A stretch of 64,000 bases of DNA from an uncultured Lachnospiraceae bacterium. GTDB lineage: Bacteria; Bacillota; Clostridia; Lachnospirales; Lachnospiraceae. The position numbers and the translations under genes are program-made. The notes beneath the pieces were generated by a model. That model was not told the origin of the DNA and searched no databases. It worked only from the letters and a program-made list of their open reading frames with translations. Positions 26,056-35,009 of this stretch are shown here, in pieces (positions within the stretch are counted from its first letter, which is position 1; each line of letters starts with the position of its first letter). Where the stretch lies: contig CAJUDZ010000018.1 in assembly GCA_910584965.1 (NCBI GenBank), positions 6,376 through 70,375 on the forward strand. The letters run 5' to 3'.

Positions 26056-26481
26056 ATGAGTGAAGTATCGTTGAAAGCGGAAGAAATATTGAAAATTCAT
26101 GTCCGGTGTACGCCGGGGCTGGAAGTGGGAGCGTCAAGGGACGGATTCCTGTGTGTGATTCCCATTGAGGGCGGCCATTTTGAAGGGAAGATATCCGGCC
26201 GGGTCGTTTCCGGCGGTGCGGACTGGAATACGAGAAAAAGCAGAGGGGCGCATGTGTTTGCCAAGTATCTGCTTCAGACAGATGACGGGGAGTATATCGC
26301 AATAGAGAATACGGGTGTGATTGCCGGCGATGCGGGGGATGTGAAAATTAAGACGGTTCCCAGCTTCACGGCGCGGGAAGAAGGCCCCTGCGCATGGCTG
26401 AACTATGGCGTTTACGTGGGAAGCCTGGCGGCCGGAAAAGAAGAAGGCCAGATAGAAATTACGATTTACCAGATGAAATAG
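26056..26481 (+). CDS. DUF3237 domain protein
   Basis: A protein of 141 residues covering a single DUF3237 domain. Characteristic parts are the start LKAEEILKIHV, then GGHFEGKISGRVVSGGADW and YIAIENTGVIAGDAG, ending with LNYGVYVGSL. The family is a small beta-barrel fold of unknown function found in catabolic operons. The ATG at 26056 is preferred because GGAG lies 7 bases upstream. It sits between the permeases and two SGNH esterases. Confidence 0.88.
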   Translation: MSEVSLKAEEILKIHVRCTPGLEVGASRDGFLCVIPIEGGHFEGKISGRVVSGGADWNTRKSRGAHVFAKYLLQTDDGEYIAIENTGVIAGDAGDVKIKTVPSFTAREEGPCAWLNYGVYVGSLAAGKEEGQIEITIYQMK

Positions 26482-26539
26482 CAGGGGACAACTCCTGTGA
26501 AAAAATATGACAGGCTGTTAGAAAGGCATGGAGATTTCA

Positions 26540-27724
26540 ATGGGACAGTGGAAAAAGATATGGAATTATATCCCCGTTGAATGGGGAACGCAGATCGGCG
26601 TCTTGGAAGATCTGACGCAGAAAGTATGGGTGCGGAACAATCTGAACGGTTCGCAGGTGAAAATCCGGTTTTGTAACTTATATGATCCGGAGCCGCTGCT
26701 GTTAGCCGCGGTGACGGTCGGAAAATGGGATGCGGAAACGAAGACGGTAAAAGAGATTCAGGAAGTGACTTACCGCGGAAACCGGGAGATCCGGATTCAG
26801 CCGGGAGACTCTTTTTACAGCGACGGCATTCCGTTCTCCATAAAAGCGGAAGATGATCTGGTGGTTTCCGTTTATTTCAGGGAAAAGCATGCGTTTTACA
26901 GCGTCTGCCAGACCTGGAATGCCGGGAGTTTCAAAAGCGGTTTTTTGCGGGGCGATCAGGTAAAGAGCGAAAAACCGCATGAAATGTCAACGCTGGATGC
27001 GTTTCCTTTTTTCGGATTTGATGAAAATGCGTGCAACGGCGCGGCGGGACTGTGCGGCATACAGGTTCTGACAGAAGATGAGGTGACGACGCTGGCCTGT
27101 TTCGGGGATTCCATTACCCATATGTCCTATTATTTTGACCCGCTGATGGAAGCGCTTTACCGGAAATATCCGGGGAAAATAACGCTGTTAAACTGCGGAA
27201 TCGGAGGGAACCGCATTCTGTACGACGCCTGCTATGTGGAAGAAATTCCGGGACATGGGAAATGTTTCGGAGACGCGGGCATAAGCCGGTTCGAGCGGGA
27301 CGTCTACGGGGATACGGAACCGGACATCGTTTTCTTTATGGAAGGCGTGAACGACTGTACGCACGGACTGGCTTTTGAGCTGCCGGAGGAAGTGCCTTCC
27401 GGGGAAGCGCTTTTTGCGGGAATCAGGGAGATCATCGGGAAGGCGCATGAAAAAAACAGTAAGATCTATATCAGCACGGTGATGCCTTTCGGATGCTATG
27501 AAGACGCGTTCCGGGAACAGGCGGAAGGGATACGTCAGGATTTGAACGAATTGATTCGAAGGAACCGGGAAACGGCGGACGGATTTCTGGATTTGGACCA
27601 GGTTATGCGGAAACAGGAAGACATTCATTTTATGAAAGACGGAACGCACCTGGGAGACGGCGTGCATCCCAATGAAGCCGGCGGAAAAATGATTGCCGCG
27701 GCGATTGCGGAAAAATGGTTTTAA
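26540..27724 (+). CDS. SGNH/GDSL hydrolase, two-domain esterase
   Basis: A protein of 394 residues. An N-terminal beta-rich domain of about 170 residues precedes the SGNH domain. The latter has FGDSITH (block I Ser), GGIGGNR (block II Gly), GVNDCTHG (block III Asn) and DGVHPNEAG (block V Asp/His), so all catalytic elements are present. There is no signal peptide. The start at 26540 has GGAG 6 bases upstream; an ATG at 26528 is less well placed. A carbohydrate deacylase acting in the cytoplasm on imported sugar is likely. It is followed 36 bases later by a second SGNH gene of a different subtype. Confidence 0.88.
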   Translation: MGQWKKIWNYIPVEWGTQIGVLEDLTQKVWVRNNLNGSQVKIRFCNLYDPEPLLLAAVTVGKWDAETKTVKEIQEVTYRGNREIRIQPGDSFYSDGIPFSIKAEDDLVVSVYFREKHAFYSVCQTWNAGSFKSGFLRGDQVKSEKPHEMSTLDAFPFFGFDENACNGAAGLCGIQVLTEDEVTTLACFGDSITHMSYYFDPLMEALYRKYPGKITLLNCGIGGNRILYDACYVEEIPGHGKCFGDAGISRFERDVYGDTEPDIVFFMEGVNDCTHGLAFELPEEVPSGEALFAGIREIIGKAHEKNSKIYISTVMPFGCYEDAFREQAEGIRQDLNELIRRNRETADGFLDLDQVMRKQEDIHFMKDGTHLGDGVHPNEAGGKMIAAAIAEKWF

Positions 27725-27760
27725 ATAGATTGTGGTTTGATGCGGAGGTTGGAGGTCATC

Positions 27761-28855
27761 GTGAAAAGTGTGAAAATCAAAGAACTGGAAAAGGAACTTT
27801 CCAGTCTGGGAAGAACATACCGGGATACGGAAACAGAAATCTTATATTTTAACTGGACTTGCAGCGGCCTGGAATTGATATTCCGGGGAACCTGTCTGAT
27901 CGCGTCTTTTCATGCGCAGTCCGGTGCGGAAATGGAAAGGGATGCAATCAGCGGAAATATGGAAGAGCGCAGCACATGGCCCTGGGTATCCGTTTTTCTG
28001 GATGAAGAGCATATCCCATGCCGCCGTTTTGAGATCGCAAAACCGGAAGAGACACAGTTGATTTTTCAAAGCGAGACGGAAGAAACCCACCGAATCCGCA
28101 TCGTGAAGATTACGGAAAATCTGAAAACAGGACTTGGAATCGACGGTTTTTTTATGGAAGGGGAGATTCTGCCGCGGGAAGAACGCCCGGGCAGGAAAAA
28201 AATTGAGTTTATCGGGGATTCCATTACCTGTGGTTTCGGAAATGAGACGAAAGATAAAAACCGCCTGTTTTATGCGGATGAGGAAAACGGCTGGCTGTCC
28301 CATGCGGCCATCGCGGCAAGGAAACTTCATATGGACTGGAGTATGGTCTGCGTATCGGGAATCTGTCTGGGAAAAAGGGAGGCGCTTCCCATGCCCTATG
28401 CCATGAACGACCTGTATCTGTATACGGACCGCATTCTGGAAGACCGGCTTGGAAAAAAAGAATACCAAAGATGGGACTTTGCATCCAATGCGCCGGACTA
28501 TGTCGTGCTGAATCTGGGAACGAATGATGCCACCGGCATCATAGGAGCCGCGGACGCCGAAGAGGAAGAAAAGAAATTTCACCGGGAATATTATGCGTTT
28601 CTGAAAATGCTCAGAGAGTGTAACGGGGCCGATACGAAGATGATCTGTGCGCTCGGCAGTATGGATTATTATCTGTATCATCATATCACGGAAATTGTAA
28701 CCCAATACCGTCACGATACGGGAGACGACAGAATTACCTGTTTCCGCTATCCCAAAATTGATTTTATGGATCCGTTCGGCGCCTGCGCGCATCCGCATGT
28801 CATCACGCACGAGAAAATGGCGGAAGCCCTGGCGGAATTTATCATGAAAATGTGA
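27761..28855 (+). CDS. SGNH hydrolase, carbohydrate esterase family 2-like
   Basis: A protein of 364 residues from GTG 27761, which has GGAGG 5 bases upstream; earlier TTG 27737 and ATG 27740 lie before that site. The N-terminal jelly-roll-like domain (about 1-140) is followed by SGNH blocks IEFIGDSITCGFG, LNLGTNDA and a final CAHPHVITHEKMAEAL with the catalytic His, an arrangement like CE2 acetyl-xylan/glucomannan esterases. CE2 enzymes are usually secreted, but no signal peptide is seen here. Confidence 0.87.
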   Translation: MKSVKIKELEKELSSLGRTYRDTETEILYFNWTCSGLELIFRGTCLIASFHAQSGAEMERDAISGNMEERSTWPWVSVFLDEEHIPCRRFEIAKPEETQLIFQSETEETHRIRIVKITENLKTGLGIDGFFMEGEILPREERPGRKKIEFIGDSITCGFGNETKDKNRLFYADEENGWLSHAAIAARKLHMDWSMVCVSGICLGKREALPMPYAMNDLYLYTDRILEDRLGKKEYQRWDFASNAPDYVVLNLGTNDATGIIGAADAEEEEKKFHREYYAFLKMLRECNGADTKMICALGSMDYYLYHHITEIVTQYRHDTGDDRITCFRYPKIDFMDPFGACAHPHVITHEKMAEALAEFIMKM

Positions 28856-28934
28856 TCTGTTTTGTACAACTGCTGTCCTGAAATAATGCGTTTCGCGATT
28901 ACCTGTTTAACGAAAAAGAAAGGGAGGGAGCAAC

Positions 28935-30926
28935 ATGAAATACAAAAATTTATTTACACCGTTTCAGATCGGCAAATGTGAACTGAAAAACCGTTTTGCC
29001 CTAGCGCCGATGGGGCCGCTTGGATTAGGCGACAGCGAAGGCGGCTGGAACCAGCGCGGAATCGACTATTATGTCAGAAGGGCCCAGGGCGGCGCCGGGC
29101 TGATCATTACGGGCGTTACTTTTTCGGACTGTAAGGTGGAGACCCAGTCCATGCCCAATGTGCCGAACAGCACTTATAATCCGGTGCAGTTTGTGCGTAC
29201 CAGCCGGGAAATGACGGAACGGGTACACGCTTACGGGGCTAAGATGTTTCTGATGATGTCGGGCGGCTTTGGCCGTGTTACCATTCCGACTAATTTAGGG
29301 GAGTTTCCGCCGGTTGCACCCTCCGCAATTCCGCACCGCTGGCTGGACAAGACCTGCCGTCCGCTGGAGGTCGAAGAAATCCATTCGATCGTGGAAAGCT
29401 TCGGAAAAGGCGCTTATAATGCAAAGCGTGCCGGGTTCGACGGTATAGAAATCCATGCGGTTCATGAGGGGTATCTGATCGACCAGTTTGCCATTTCCTT
29501 TTTCAATCTGCGGAATGACGAATACGGCGGAAGCCTGGAAAACCGACTGCGTTTTGCGAAAGAAATCCGGGAAGAAATTGCGAAGACCTGCGGATGGGAT
29601 TTCCCGGTTTCCCTGCGTTACAGCCCGAAGAGCATGCTGAAAGGCTGGCGTGAAGGCGCGCTGCCCGGCGAAGAATTTGAAGAAAAGGGCCGTGATCTGG
29701 AGGAAGGCGTTGAGGCCGCAAAACTTCTGGAAAAATACGGTTATGATGCGCTGGATGTGGATGCGGGATGTTATGACGCCTGGTGGTGGAATCATCCGCC
29801 GATGTATATGGAAAAGGGGCCGTTCAGAGTTTTTGCGAAGCTGATGAAAGAAACCGTAAAAATTCCTGTCCTGCTGGCGGGACGGATGGACAATCCGGAG
29901 ATGGCTTCCGCATGTATTGAAGACGGAACCTGTGATATCATTTCGCTCGGCCGGCCTTTGCTTGCGGATCCCGATTATGTCAATAAACTCCGGATGGGGC
30001 GCCTGGAACAGATCCGCCCGTGCATCTCCTGTCAGGAAGGCTGTATGGGACGCATCCAGCATTATTCCATGATCAACTGTGCGGTGAATCCACAGAGCGC
30101 GAGAGAACGGGTTACCGCGTATGAGCCTGTTGTAAGGCCGAAGCGTGTGCTGATCGCCGGCGGCGGCGTGGCGGGCTGTGAAGCGGCGCGCGTGCTGGCG
30201 GAGCGGGGACATAAGCCGGAAGTGTTTGAGGCCTCGGACCATCTCGGCGGCAATCTGATACCGGGCGGCGCTCCGGACTTTAAAGAGGACGACCTCTTGC
30301 TTGCCAAATGGTATGAAAATGAACTGAACAGGCTCGGCGTTCCGGTGACGCTGAACACCGCTGTAACGAAGGAAATGGCGGCAGAAGGCGGTTATGATAC
30401 CGTTATCGTCGCGACCGGTTCCCGCCCGAAGATGTTTTCTCTCGGAGATGACGACCGGGTATATTCCGCGGAACAGGTATTGAACGGGCAGAAAGAAACA
30501 GGGGATACCGTGGCAGTGGTCGGCGGCGGACTGGTCGGCTGTGAGACTGCGTTATGGCTCGCGAAGGAAGGAAAGAAAGTTACCATCGTGGAAGCGCTGT
30601 CCGGGTTGATGGCGGTGAACGGGCCGATCTGCTCGGCAAACAAAGAAATGCTGGAACGGCTGATTCCTTATAATGGTATCGAAACGATCTGTAATGCCCG
30701 CGTAACAGGATTTGCGGACGGTAAACTGACGGCGGACACCGCGGACGGCGAAAAGGTTATTCCGGCCGACAGCGTAATCCTTTCCGTTGGTTACAGCAGC
30801 GTGGCGGATTTATATGAGGAACTGCGGTTTGATGTTCCGGAACTGTATCTGCTCGGCGATGCAAAACAGGTTGCGAATATCATGTATGCGATCTGGGATG
30901 CTTTCGAAGTGGCAAATCATATTTAA
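28935..30926 (+). CDS. Old-yellow-enzyme-type enoate reductase (FMN, 4Fe-4S, FAD)
   Basis: A protein of 663 residues with the three-part layout of 2,4-dienoyl-CoA reductase, 2-enoate reductase and BaiCD. An FMN TIM barrel (about 1-350) starts LFTPFQIGKCELKNRFALAPM. The 4Fe-4S Cys set CISCQEGC...NC lies at about 362-380. A dinucleotide-binding motif GGGVAGCEAARVLAERG lies near 407, and a second, GGGLVGCETALWLAKEG, near 530. It transfers hydride from NAD(P)H to an activated C=C bond in the cytoplasm of anaerobes. GGAGGG lies about 7 bases before the start. As last gene of the esterase/importer run, it could reduce an unsaturated acid released from the imported ester, such as a hydroxycinnamate (inference). 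Bile-acid or other enone substrates are alternatives. Confidence 0.9.
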   Translation: MKYKNLFTPFQIGKCELKNRFALAPMGPLGLGDSEGGWNQRGIDYYVRRAQGGAGLIITGVTFSDCKVETQSMPNVPNSTYNPVQFVRTSREMTERVHAYGAKMFLMMSGGFGRVTIPTNLGEFPPVAPSAIPHRWLDKTCRPLEVEEIHSIVESFGKGAYNAKRAGFDGIEIHAVHEGYLIDQFAISFFNLRNDEYGGSLENRLRFAKEIREEIAKTCGWDFPVSLRYSPKSMLKGWREGALPGEEFEEKGRDLEEGVEAAKLLEKYGYDALDVDAGCYDAWWWNHPPMYMEKGPFRVFAKLMKETVKIPVLLAGRMDNPEMASACIEDGTCDIISLGRPLLADPDYVNKLRMGRLEQIRPCISCQEGCMGRIQHYSMINCAVNPQSARERVTAYEPVVRPKRVLIAGGGVAGCEAARVLAERGHKPEVFEASDHLGGNLIPGGAPDFKEDDLLLAKWYENELNRLGVPVTLNTAVTKEMAAEGGYDTVIVATGSRPKMFSLGDDDRVYSAEQVLNGQKETGDTVAVVGGGLVGCETALWLAKEGKKVTIVEALSGLMAVNGPICSANKEMLERLIPYNGIETICNARVTGFADGKLTADTADGEKVIPADSVILSVGYSSVADLYEELRFDVPELYLLGDAKQVANIMYAIWDAFEVANHI

Positions 30927-30996
30927 TTTCCGGGGATTTTACGCCTGTATAAAGCGGCACCGCTTTGTCAGGGTTTTGTTTGGAGCATTTTCCCTG

Positions 30997-31025
30997 TTGA
31001 CGAAACGCCCTTTATACGCTATGAT
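30997..31025 (+). promoter_or_regulatory. Strong sigma-A promoter with no gene behind it
   Basis: TTGACG (30997-31002), exactly 17 bases, TATGAT (31020-31025). One of the best matches to consensus in the window. Confidence 0.75.
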
Positions 31026-31031
31026 AAATAA

Positions 31032-31329
31032 AATAAAGCGGTCTGCCTGTAATCGGCGGACCGCTGATAGAAACAGAAAGAGAGGAACTGTATGTTAAGC
31101 ATTGTGGGAATGGAGTATTCAGCAAACTGAATAGCTGAGGAGGCTGGCTTTGCGTGTCATCGGTATGCGATCGCCCGATCTGTGCGGCGAATCGTTCCGG
31201 TTCGGAGTCTGCCCTCATGTCGGCGGCATGGCCGCTGACGTATCTGCCATACAAAATGCTTTGCATACTTTATATACACTGATCTGTTTGATGAGAAGCA
31301 TGACTGTCCGGTCATGCTGTTTTATTTTT
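31032..31329 (+). ncRNA. Putative small RNA or short-ORF transcript of about 300 bases
   Basis: Bounded by the promoter at 30997-31025 and a terminator: stem AGCATGAC (31297-31304) with GTCATGCT (31311-31318), then GTTTTATTTTT. The 5' end would fold into an 11-bp stem (31037-31047 with 31055-31065, one G-U). A 12-codon ORF (31092-31130) has AGAGGA at proper distance. I do not recognise a known RNA family. Confidence 0.45.
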
Positions 31330-31503
31330 CTATCGGGATTCGAGTTAAAAGGTGTTTTCCTGATTTTGCGCAGGCACATTGCACATATTGCGCATGCAAT
31401 TATTCCGCCCGGGAGATGACGTGTAACAGGTGGTTGCGTTTGCTCGTCATCATAACTGCGGAGCCTGCGTTTTTAAATGATTCTGATCAGTTTTTATGTA
31501 TAT

Positions 31504-31544
31504 CCATGCAGTCATGCCGTCTGGCAGATTTGCATGGTTTTTTT
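31504..31544 (+). terminator. Intrinsic terminator upstream of the mutS2-like gene
   Basis: CCATGCA (31504-31510) pairs with TGCATGG (31531-31537), with an inner GCC/GGC stem, then seven T. No gene ends just before it, so it may end a second small transcript or attenuate the downstream gene. Confidence 0.6.
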
Positions 31545-31620
31545 GCGTTTAGTCTGCGGCGCAGAGAATAAAACCATGCGGAACTGAAAAAATGATTTTG
31601 AAAAGGAGATAAGCACGAAA

Positions 31621-33675
31621 ATGAATATGGAACAAATTTTGGAATTTGACAAAATAAAAGAATGGTGGCTCGGTCTGGCGCTGACCGACGGAGCAAAAGA
31701 AGAGATCAGAAAAACGATGCCCTGTCTTTCGGAAAGCGAATTGCTTGTGAGACAGCGGGAGACGGGAGAGGCCAGGCAGATGCTTGAAAAGGGAGGCAAT
31801 CCGCCGCTTGTATCGCTTGCGGGCATCCGGGACTATCTCATGGCGGCGGAAAAGGGGGACTGCCTGAGCCCGGCCCAGCTGGAGGAGACGGGAATTTCGC
31901 TGGTAGCCGTTATGCGGCTCAGGCAGTATCTGGAACGGTGTAAACAGTTTGAGATTCCACTGGCGTATTATGCGGAAAATCTGGACGCGCTGGAAGATGT
32001 GAAGGAAATGATTCAGTTACAGATCAGGAGCGGGCAGGTGGACGACGGCGCTTCCCGGCTGCTCAAATCGCTCCGCAGCGAGATCGGAAGAGTCAGAGAA
32101 CAGATGCAGGAAAAAGCGGATGCGGTTATGCGCGCGAACAAGGCCTGCATGTCGGACAGCTTCAGCACCGTGCGGAACGGCCATATCTGCATTCCGGTAA
32201 AAAAGGAATATAAATTCAAAATAAGCGGAAGCGTGATCGACAAATCCGCGACCGGCAGCACGCTTTTCATCGAGCCGGCCGCTGTGGCGAAATATGCGGA
32301 AGAACTGCAGATTCTGCAAATCGACGAGGAAAACGAAGAACGCAGGATTCTTTATACGCTGACGGCGATGCTCGCCGAACAGGCAGAGACCATGCGGCAG
32401 AACATGAAGGTCATGGAAAAGCTGGACTATATTTTTTCCAAAGGGAAGCTGAGTATGGAATATGACGGCACGGCGCCGGAAATCAATACGGACAGGAAAA
32501 TCCGGTTTAAAGACGCAAGACATCCGCTGATGGACAAAACGGTCTGCGTGCCCCTGCAGTTCGAGCTTGGAAACGAAAAAGACGGGAATATTATCCGCGG
32601 AATCGTAATTACCGGTCCTAACACGGGAGGAAAAACGGTGGCGATCAAGACCGTCGCCCTAAACTGTATGATGGCACAGTGCGGCCTTCATGTGGCTGCA
32701 AAAGAGGCATGCGTCTGCATGAACAGCAATTTTCTCTGCGATATCGGAGACGGGCAGAATCTTTCCGAAAACCTTTCGACCTTTTCGGCGCATATTACAA
32801 ATGTGCTCGATATTCTGCGGAAAGTAAATGCTGACAGTCTTGTCATAATGGATGAGCTCGGTTCGGGAACCGATCCGACGGAAGGAATGGGCATCGCGAT
32901 TGCCATATTAAAAGAACTCAAAAAAAGCGGCGCGCTGTTTCTTGTGACGACACATTACCCGGAAGTCAAACAGTATGCGGAACAGGAAGAAAATATCGTA
33001 AACGCGCGGATGACTTTTGACAGGGAAAGCCTCCGGCCGCTTTATCAGATGATCATCGGGGAAGCTGGGGAAAGCTGCGCCCTGTATATTGCGAAACAGC
33101 TCGGAATGCCCGCCGCCATGCTGCGAACGGCTGCGGAGGCGGCGTATGGGAGAAAGCAATGCGAAAGCCGGCATGCGGCTGGTGGGAGCGGAAACAGCCG
33201 ACGGGAACAGGAAGCGGGAGTCCCGGAACACGGCGGAACGGAGGCCGGAAAAGACCTGTGCGAAGAACGGCGGGGGACGAAAAAGCATGAAATTCCGGAA
33301 ATGACGGAAAGTGAAGCGGAAGAAACCGTATTGCGGAAAGAAAGCGTGCCCAAAATCAAAAAGTGTAGAAAGGAAAACCGGAAGCAGGAAGCGGCGGGAA
33401 AATTCCGGCTGGGCGACAGCGTTATGATTTACCCGGACAGAAAGATCGGCATCGTGTGCCGGCCGGCCGATGACAGAGGCGTGCTGCAGGTACAGATGCC
33501 GGATAAGAAAATCTGGATTAACCACAAGCGGGTGAAGCTGTATATTAAGGCCGAAGAACTGTACCCGGAGGATTATGACTTTTCGATACTGTTCGATACG
33601 GTCGAAAACCGGAAACTGCGCCATCGGATGGAAAAAGGGCATATTGAAGGAGGGGAGATTACCGTGGTGGAATAG
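31621..33675 (+). CDS. MutS2-like DNA mismatch-fold ATPase lacking the Smr domain
   Basis: A protein of 684 residues. A lever/clamp helical region (about 1-300) has the MutS2-type segment CIPVKKEYKFKISGSVIDKS. The ATPase has Walker A GPNTGGKTVAIKT (about 332-344) and Walker B VIMDELGSGTDPTEG (about 411-425), then TTHYPEVKQYA. The remaining part holds a low-complexity charged linker (about 508-590) and a small beta-barrel-like stretch (RLGDSVMIYPDRKIGIV). Full MutS2 (about 780 residues) ends in an Smr nuclease domain, which is absent here. Bacterial MutS2 acts on recombination intermediates or stalled ribosomes; this shorter protein may be a regulatory paralogue. Confidence 0.85.
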   Translation: MNMEQILEFDKIKEWWLGLALTDGAKEEIRKTMPCLSESELLVRQRETGEARQMLEKGGNPPLVSLAGIRDYLMAAEKGDCLSPAQLEETGISLVAVMRLRQYLERCKQFEIPLAYYAENLDALEDVKEMIQLQIRSGQVDDGASRLLKSLRSEIGRVREQMQEKADAVMRANKACMSDSFSTVRNGHICIPVKKEYKFKISGSVIDKSATGSTLFIEPAAVAKYAEELQILQIDEENEERRILYTLTAMLAEQAETMRQNMKVMEKLDYIFSKGKLSMEYDGTAPEINTDRKIRFKDARHPLMDKTVCVPLQFELGNEKDGNIIRGIVITGPNTGGKTVAIKTVALNCMMAQCGLHVAAKEACVCMNSNFLCDIGDGQNLSENLSTFSAHITNVLDILRKVNADSLVIMDELGSGTDPTEGMGIAIAILKELKKSGALFLVTTHYPEVKQYAEQEENIVNARMTFDRESLRPLYQMIIGEAGESCALYIAKQLGMPAAMLRTAAEAAYGRKQCESRHAAGGSGNSRREQEAGVPEHGGTEAGKDLCEERRGTKKHEIPEMTESEAEETVLRKESVPKIKKCRKENRKQEAAGKFRLGDSVMIYPDRKIGIVCRPADDRGVLQVQMPDKKIWINHKRVKLYIKAEELYPEDYDFSILFDTVENRKLRHRMEKGHIEGGEITVVE

Positions 33676-33743
33676 GCGGGGAATATTTTTTGACCGCTGT
33701 GATCTGCCGGGGCGTGATAGGCTGACAGAAAAACGAAATTTTG

Positions 33744-34581
33744 TCAGGTTATTAAAAGATTCCGTTCCATGCTCTCCTTCAGCATATGGGATTCCTCTCC
33801 CATATCGGCGAGATATGTAATCATGAGACCGCGCTCAGGCAGAACAAAGCATTTCTGGCCCCATTTGCCGTTGATGCTGAAACCGTCCTTGTATTTCCAG
33901 ATAAAATACCCGTAACCGCCCTCCCGGTTCATCTGACGGATACCGACTGCCATTTTGACATACTTTTCCGATAAAATGCGGGTGCCTTCATAAACGCCGC
34001 CATGATACAGCAAAAGACCGATCTGGCTTAAATCGTGAACGGATAATTCCATGCCGGAAGCGCCGTAAAAGTAACCGTCCGGACAGCGCTGATAAACCGG
34101 TTCGGTGATATGCAGGGGCGTAAAAAGATTTCTGTCAAGAAATTGAAACAGGTCTTCTTCAACCGCCTGTGTCAGGGCGGCGCCCACCAGATAGGCGGGG
34201 ATGTTACTGTAATGAAATGTGGGGGACAGCACGTTTGGAAGCGGGCAGGACAGCGCATATTGCAGATAACTGTCCCCCTCCGGCCGGAAGGGAAAGCCGT
34301 CTACGGACATGGACAACAGTCTGGCGATAGTTACTTCCTGAAATGTCCTGCGCTGTTTTATGGGCATTTGCTTTACGATTTCCGCCGGAAGATAGGTGAG
34401 AACCGTTTCCTTCAGATCGAATCGGCCCTGATCATAAGCGATGCCGGCAGCGATGGAGGTAATCGTTTTGGTTGCGGAATAGATAGGAAAGGAGCCGGCC
34501 GTTTTCATAGAGTTCCACGCCGTGGGCATTCCACTGGTTATTCTCGATTTCTTTGATAAATCCGTCAAAATTCATACCCAT
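33744..34581 (-). pseudogene. Serine hydrolase (beta-lactamase family), frameshifted near the N-terminus
   Basis: The main frame (33744 to about 34568, 274 codons from a TTG) has SxxK as SATK in IYSATKTITSIAAGIAYDQGRF and later family segments (LQYALSCPLP, GYGYFIWKYK). Its first about 30 codons do not look like the family. The real N-terminus is in another frame: ATG 34581 or 34575, with GGAGG upstream, gives MNFDGFIKEIENNQWNAHG then VELYENGR, the expected beginning. The frames meet at about 34500, where around ten residues normally before the SxxK strand are also missing. A small deletion with frameshift explains this. Reinitiation could still give a shortened protein. A sequencing error is possible. 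Confidence 0.65.
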
Positions 34582-34667
34582 TCTGCCTCCGCTGTGTTAC
34601 AATGTTGAAATCAAAAGATAAAATAAGCATACAGGAAATGGAAACAAAATGCAAGGGAGCGGAAGCG

Positions 34668-34925
34668 ATGGCGGCACTTACATCGATGATGAATATCGGC
34701 AGGGAGATGGAGAGGAAACTGACGGCGGTCGGAATTGATTCCTCCGAAAAACTGATCGAGACAGGAGCGGAACAGGCCTTTCTGCAGTTGAAGGAGAGAT
34801 TCCCACAGGTTTGTCTTGTTCATTTATACGCGCTGGAAGGCGCCATCATGAACGTGGAATTTAACAGTCTTTCGGAGGATAAGAAAAAAGAATTAAAGGC
34901 GTTCAGCGATTTTCTGAACGCATAA
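34668..34925 (+). CDS. TfoX/Sxy C-terminal domain protein
   Basis: A protein of 85 residues from ATG 34668 with a purine-rich GGAG about 9 bases upstream; the frame stays open to 34602, but a likely -10 (TTACAAT, about 34597-34603) lies there. The helical TfoX C-terminal pattern is clear: IGREMERKLTAVGIDSSEKLIETGAEQAFLQLKERF, then VHLYALEGAIMNVEFNSLSEDKKKELKAF. In proteobacteria this domain accompanies a competence regulator; stand-alone versions in Firmicutes have no settled role. It is divergent from the damaged serine hydrolase gene. Confidence 0.85.
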   Translation: MAALTSMMNIGREMERKLTAVGIDSSEKLIETGAEQAFLQLKERFPQVCLVHLYALEGAIMNVEFNSLSEDKKKELKAFSDFLNA

Positions 34926-34961
34926 TGCGTCATGCCCCGTATCGTTTTTACGGGCCAATAA

Positions 34962-34990
34962 TCCTCAGTGGATAAGGGAATCCCCTTTCC
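34962..34990. repeat. Dispersed repeat, left flank of the helical-bundle gene
   Basis: TCCTCAGTGGATAAGGG then CCCC: a diverged half-unit of the palindromic repeat seen at 3160-3206, inverted relative to the copy at 35502-35521. Confidence 0.6.
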
Positions 34991-35009
34991 CGGCAAAAAG
35001 AGCTTTCTG

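Larger units (their letters stand above)
30927..31620. other. 694-base gap without a convincing protein gene
   Basis: No long frame here has coding character. The gap holds a good promoter (30997-31025), hairpins and two terminator-like structures (31297-31329 and 31504-31544); these are listed separately. Confidence 0.7.

Noticed and set aside
27842..28810. Long open frame antisense to the CE2-like esterase gene
   Set aside because: A shadow of the real gene: no start signal, His/Arg-rich product without domains. The same holds for other long antisense frames, such as 29295-30242 and 38665-39984.
31143..31410. Open frame in the gap before the mutS2-like gene
   Set aside because: Cys/His/Ile-rich product without motif or ribosome site; it spans the terminator at 31297.
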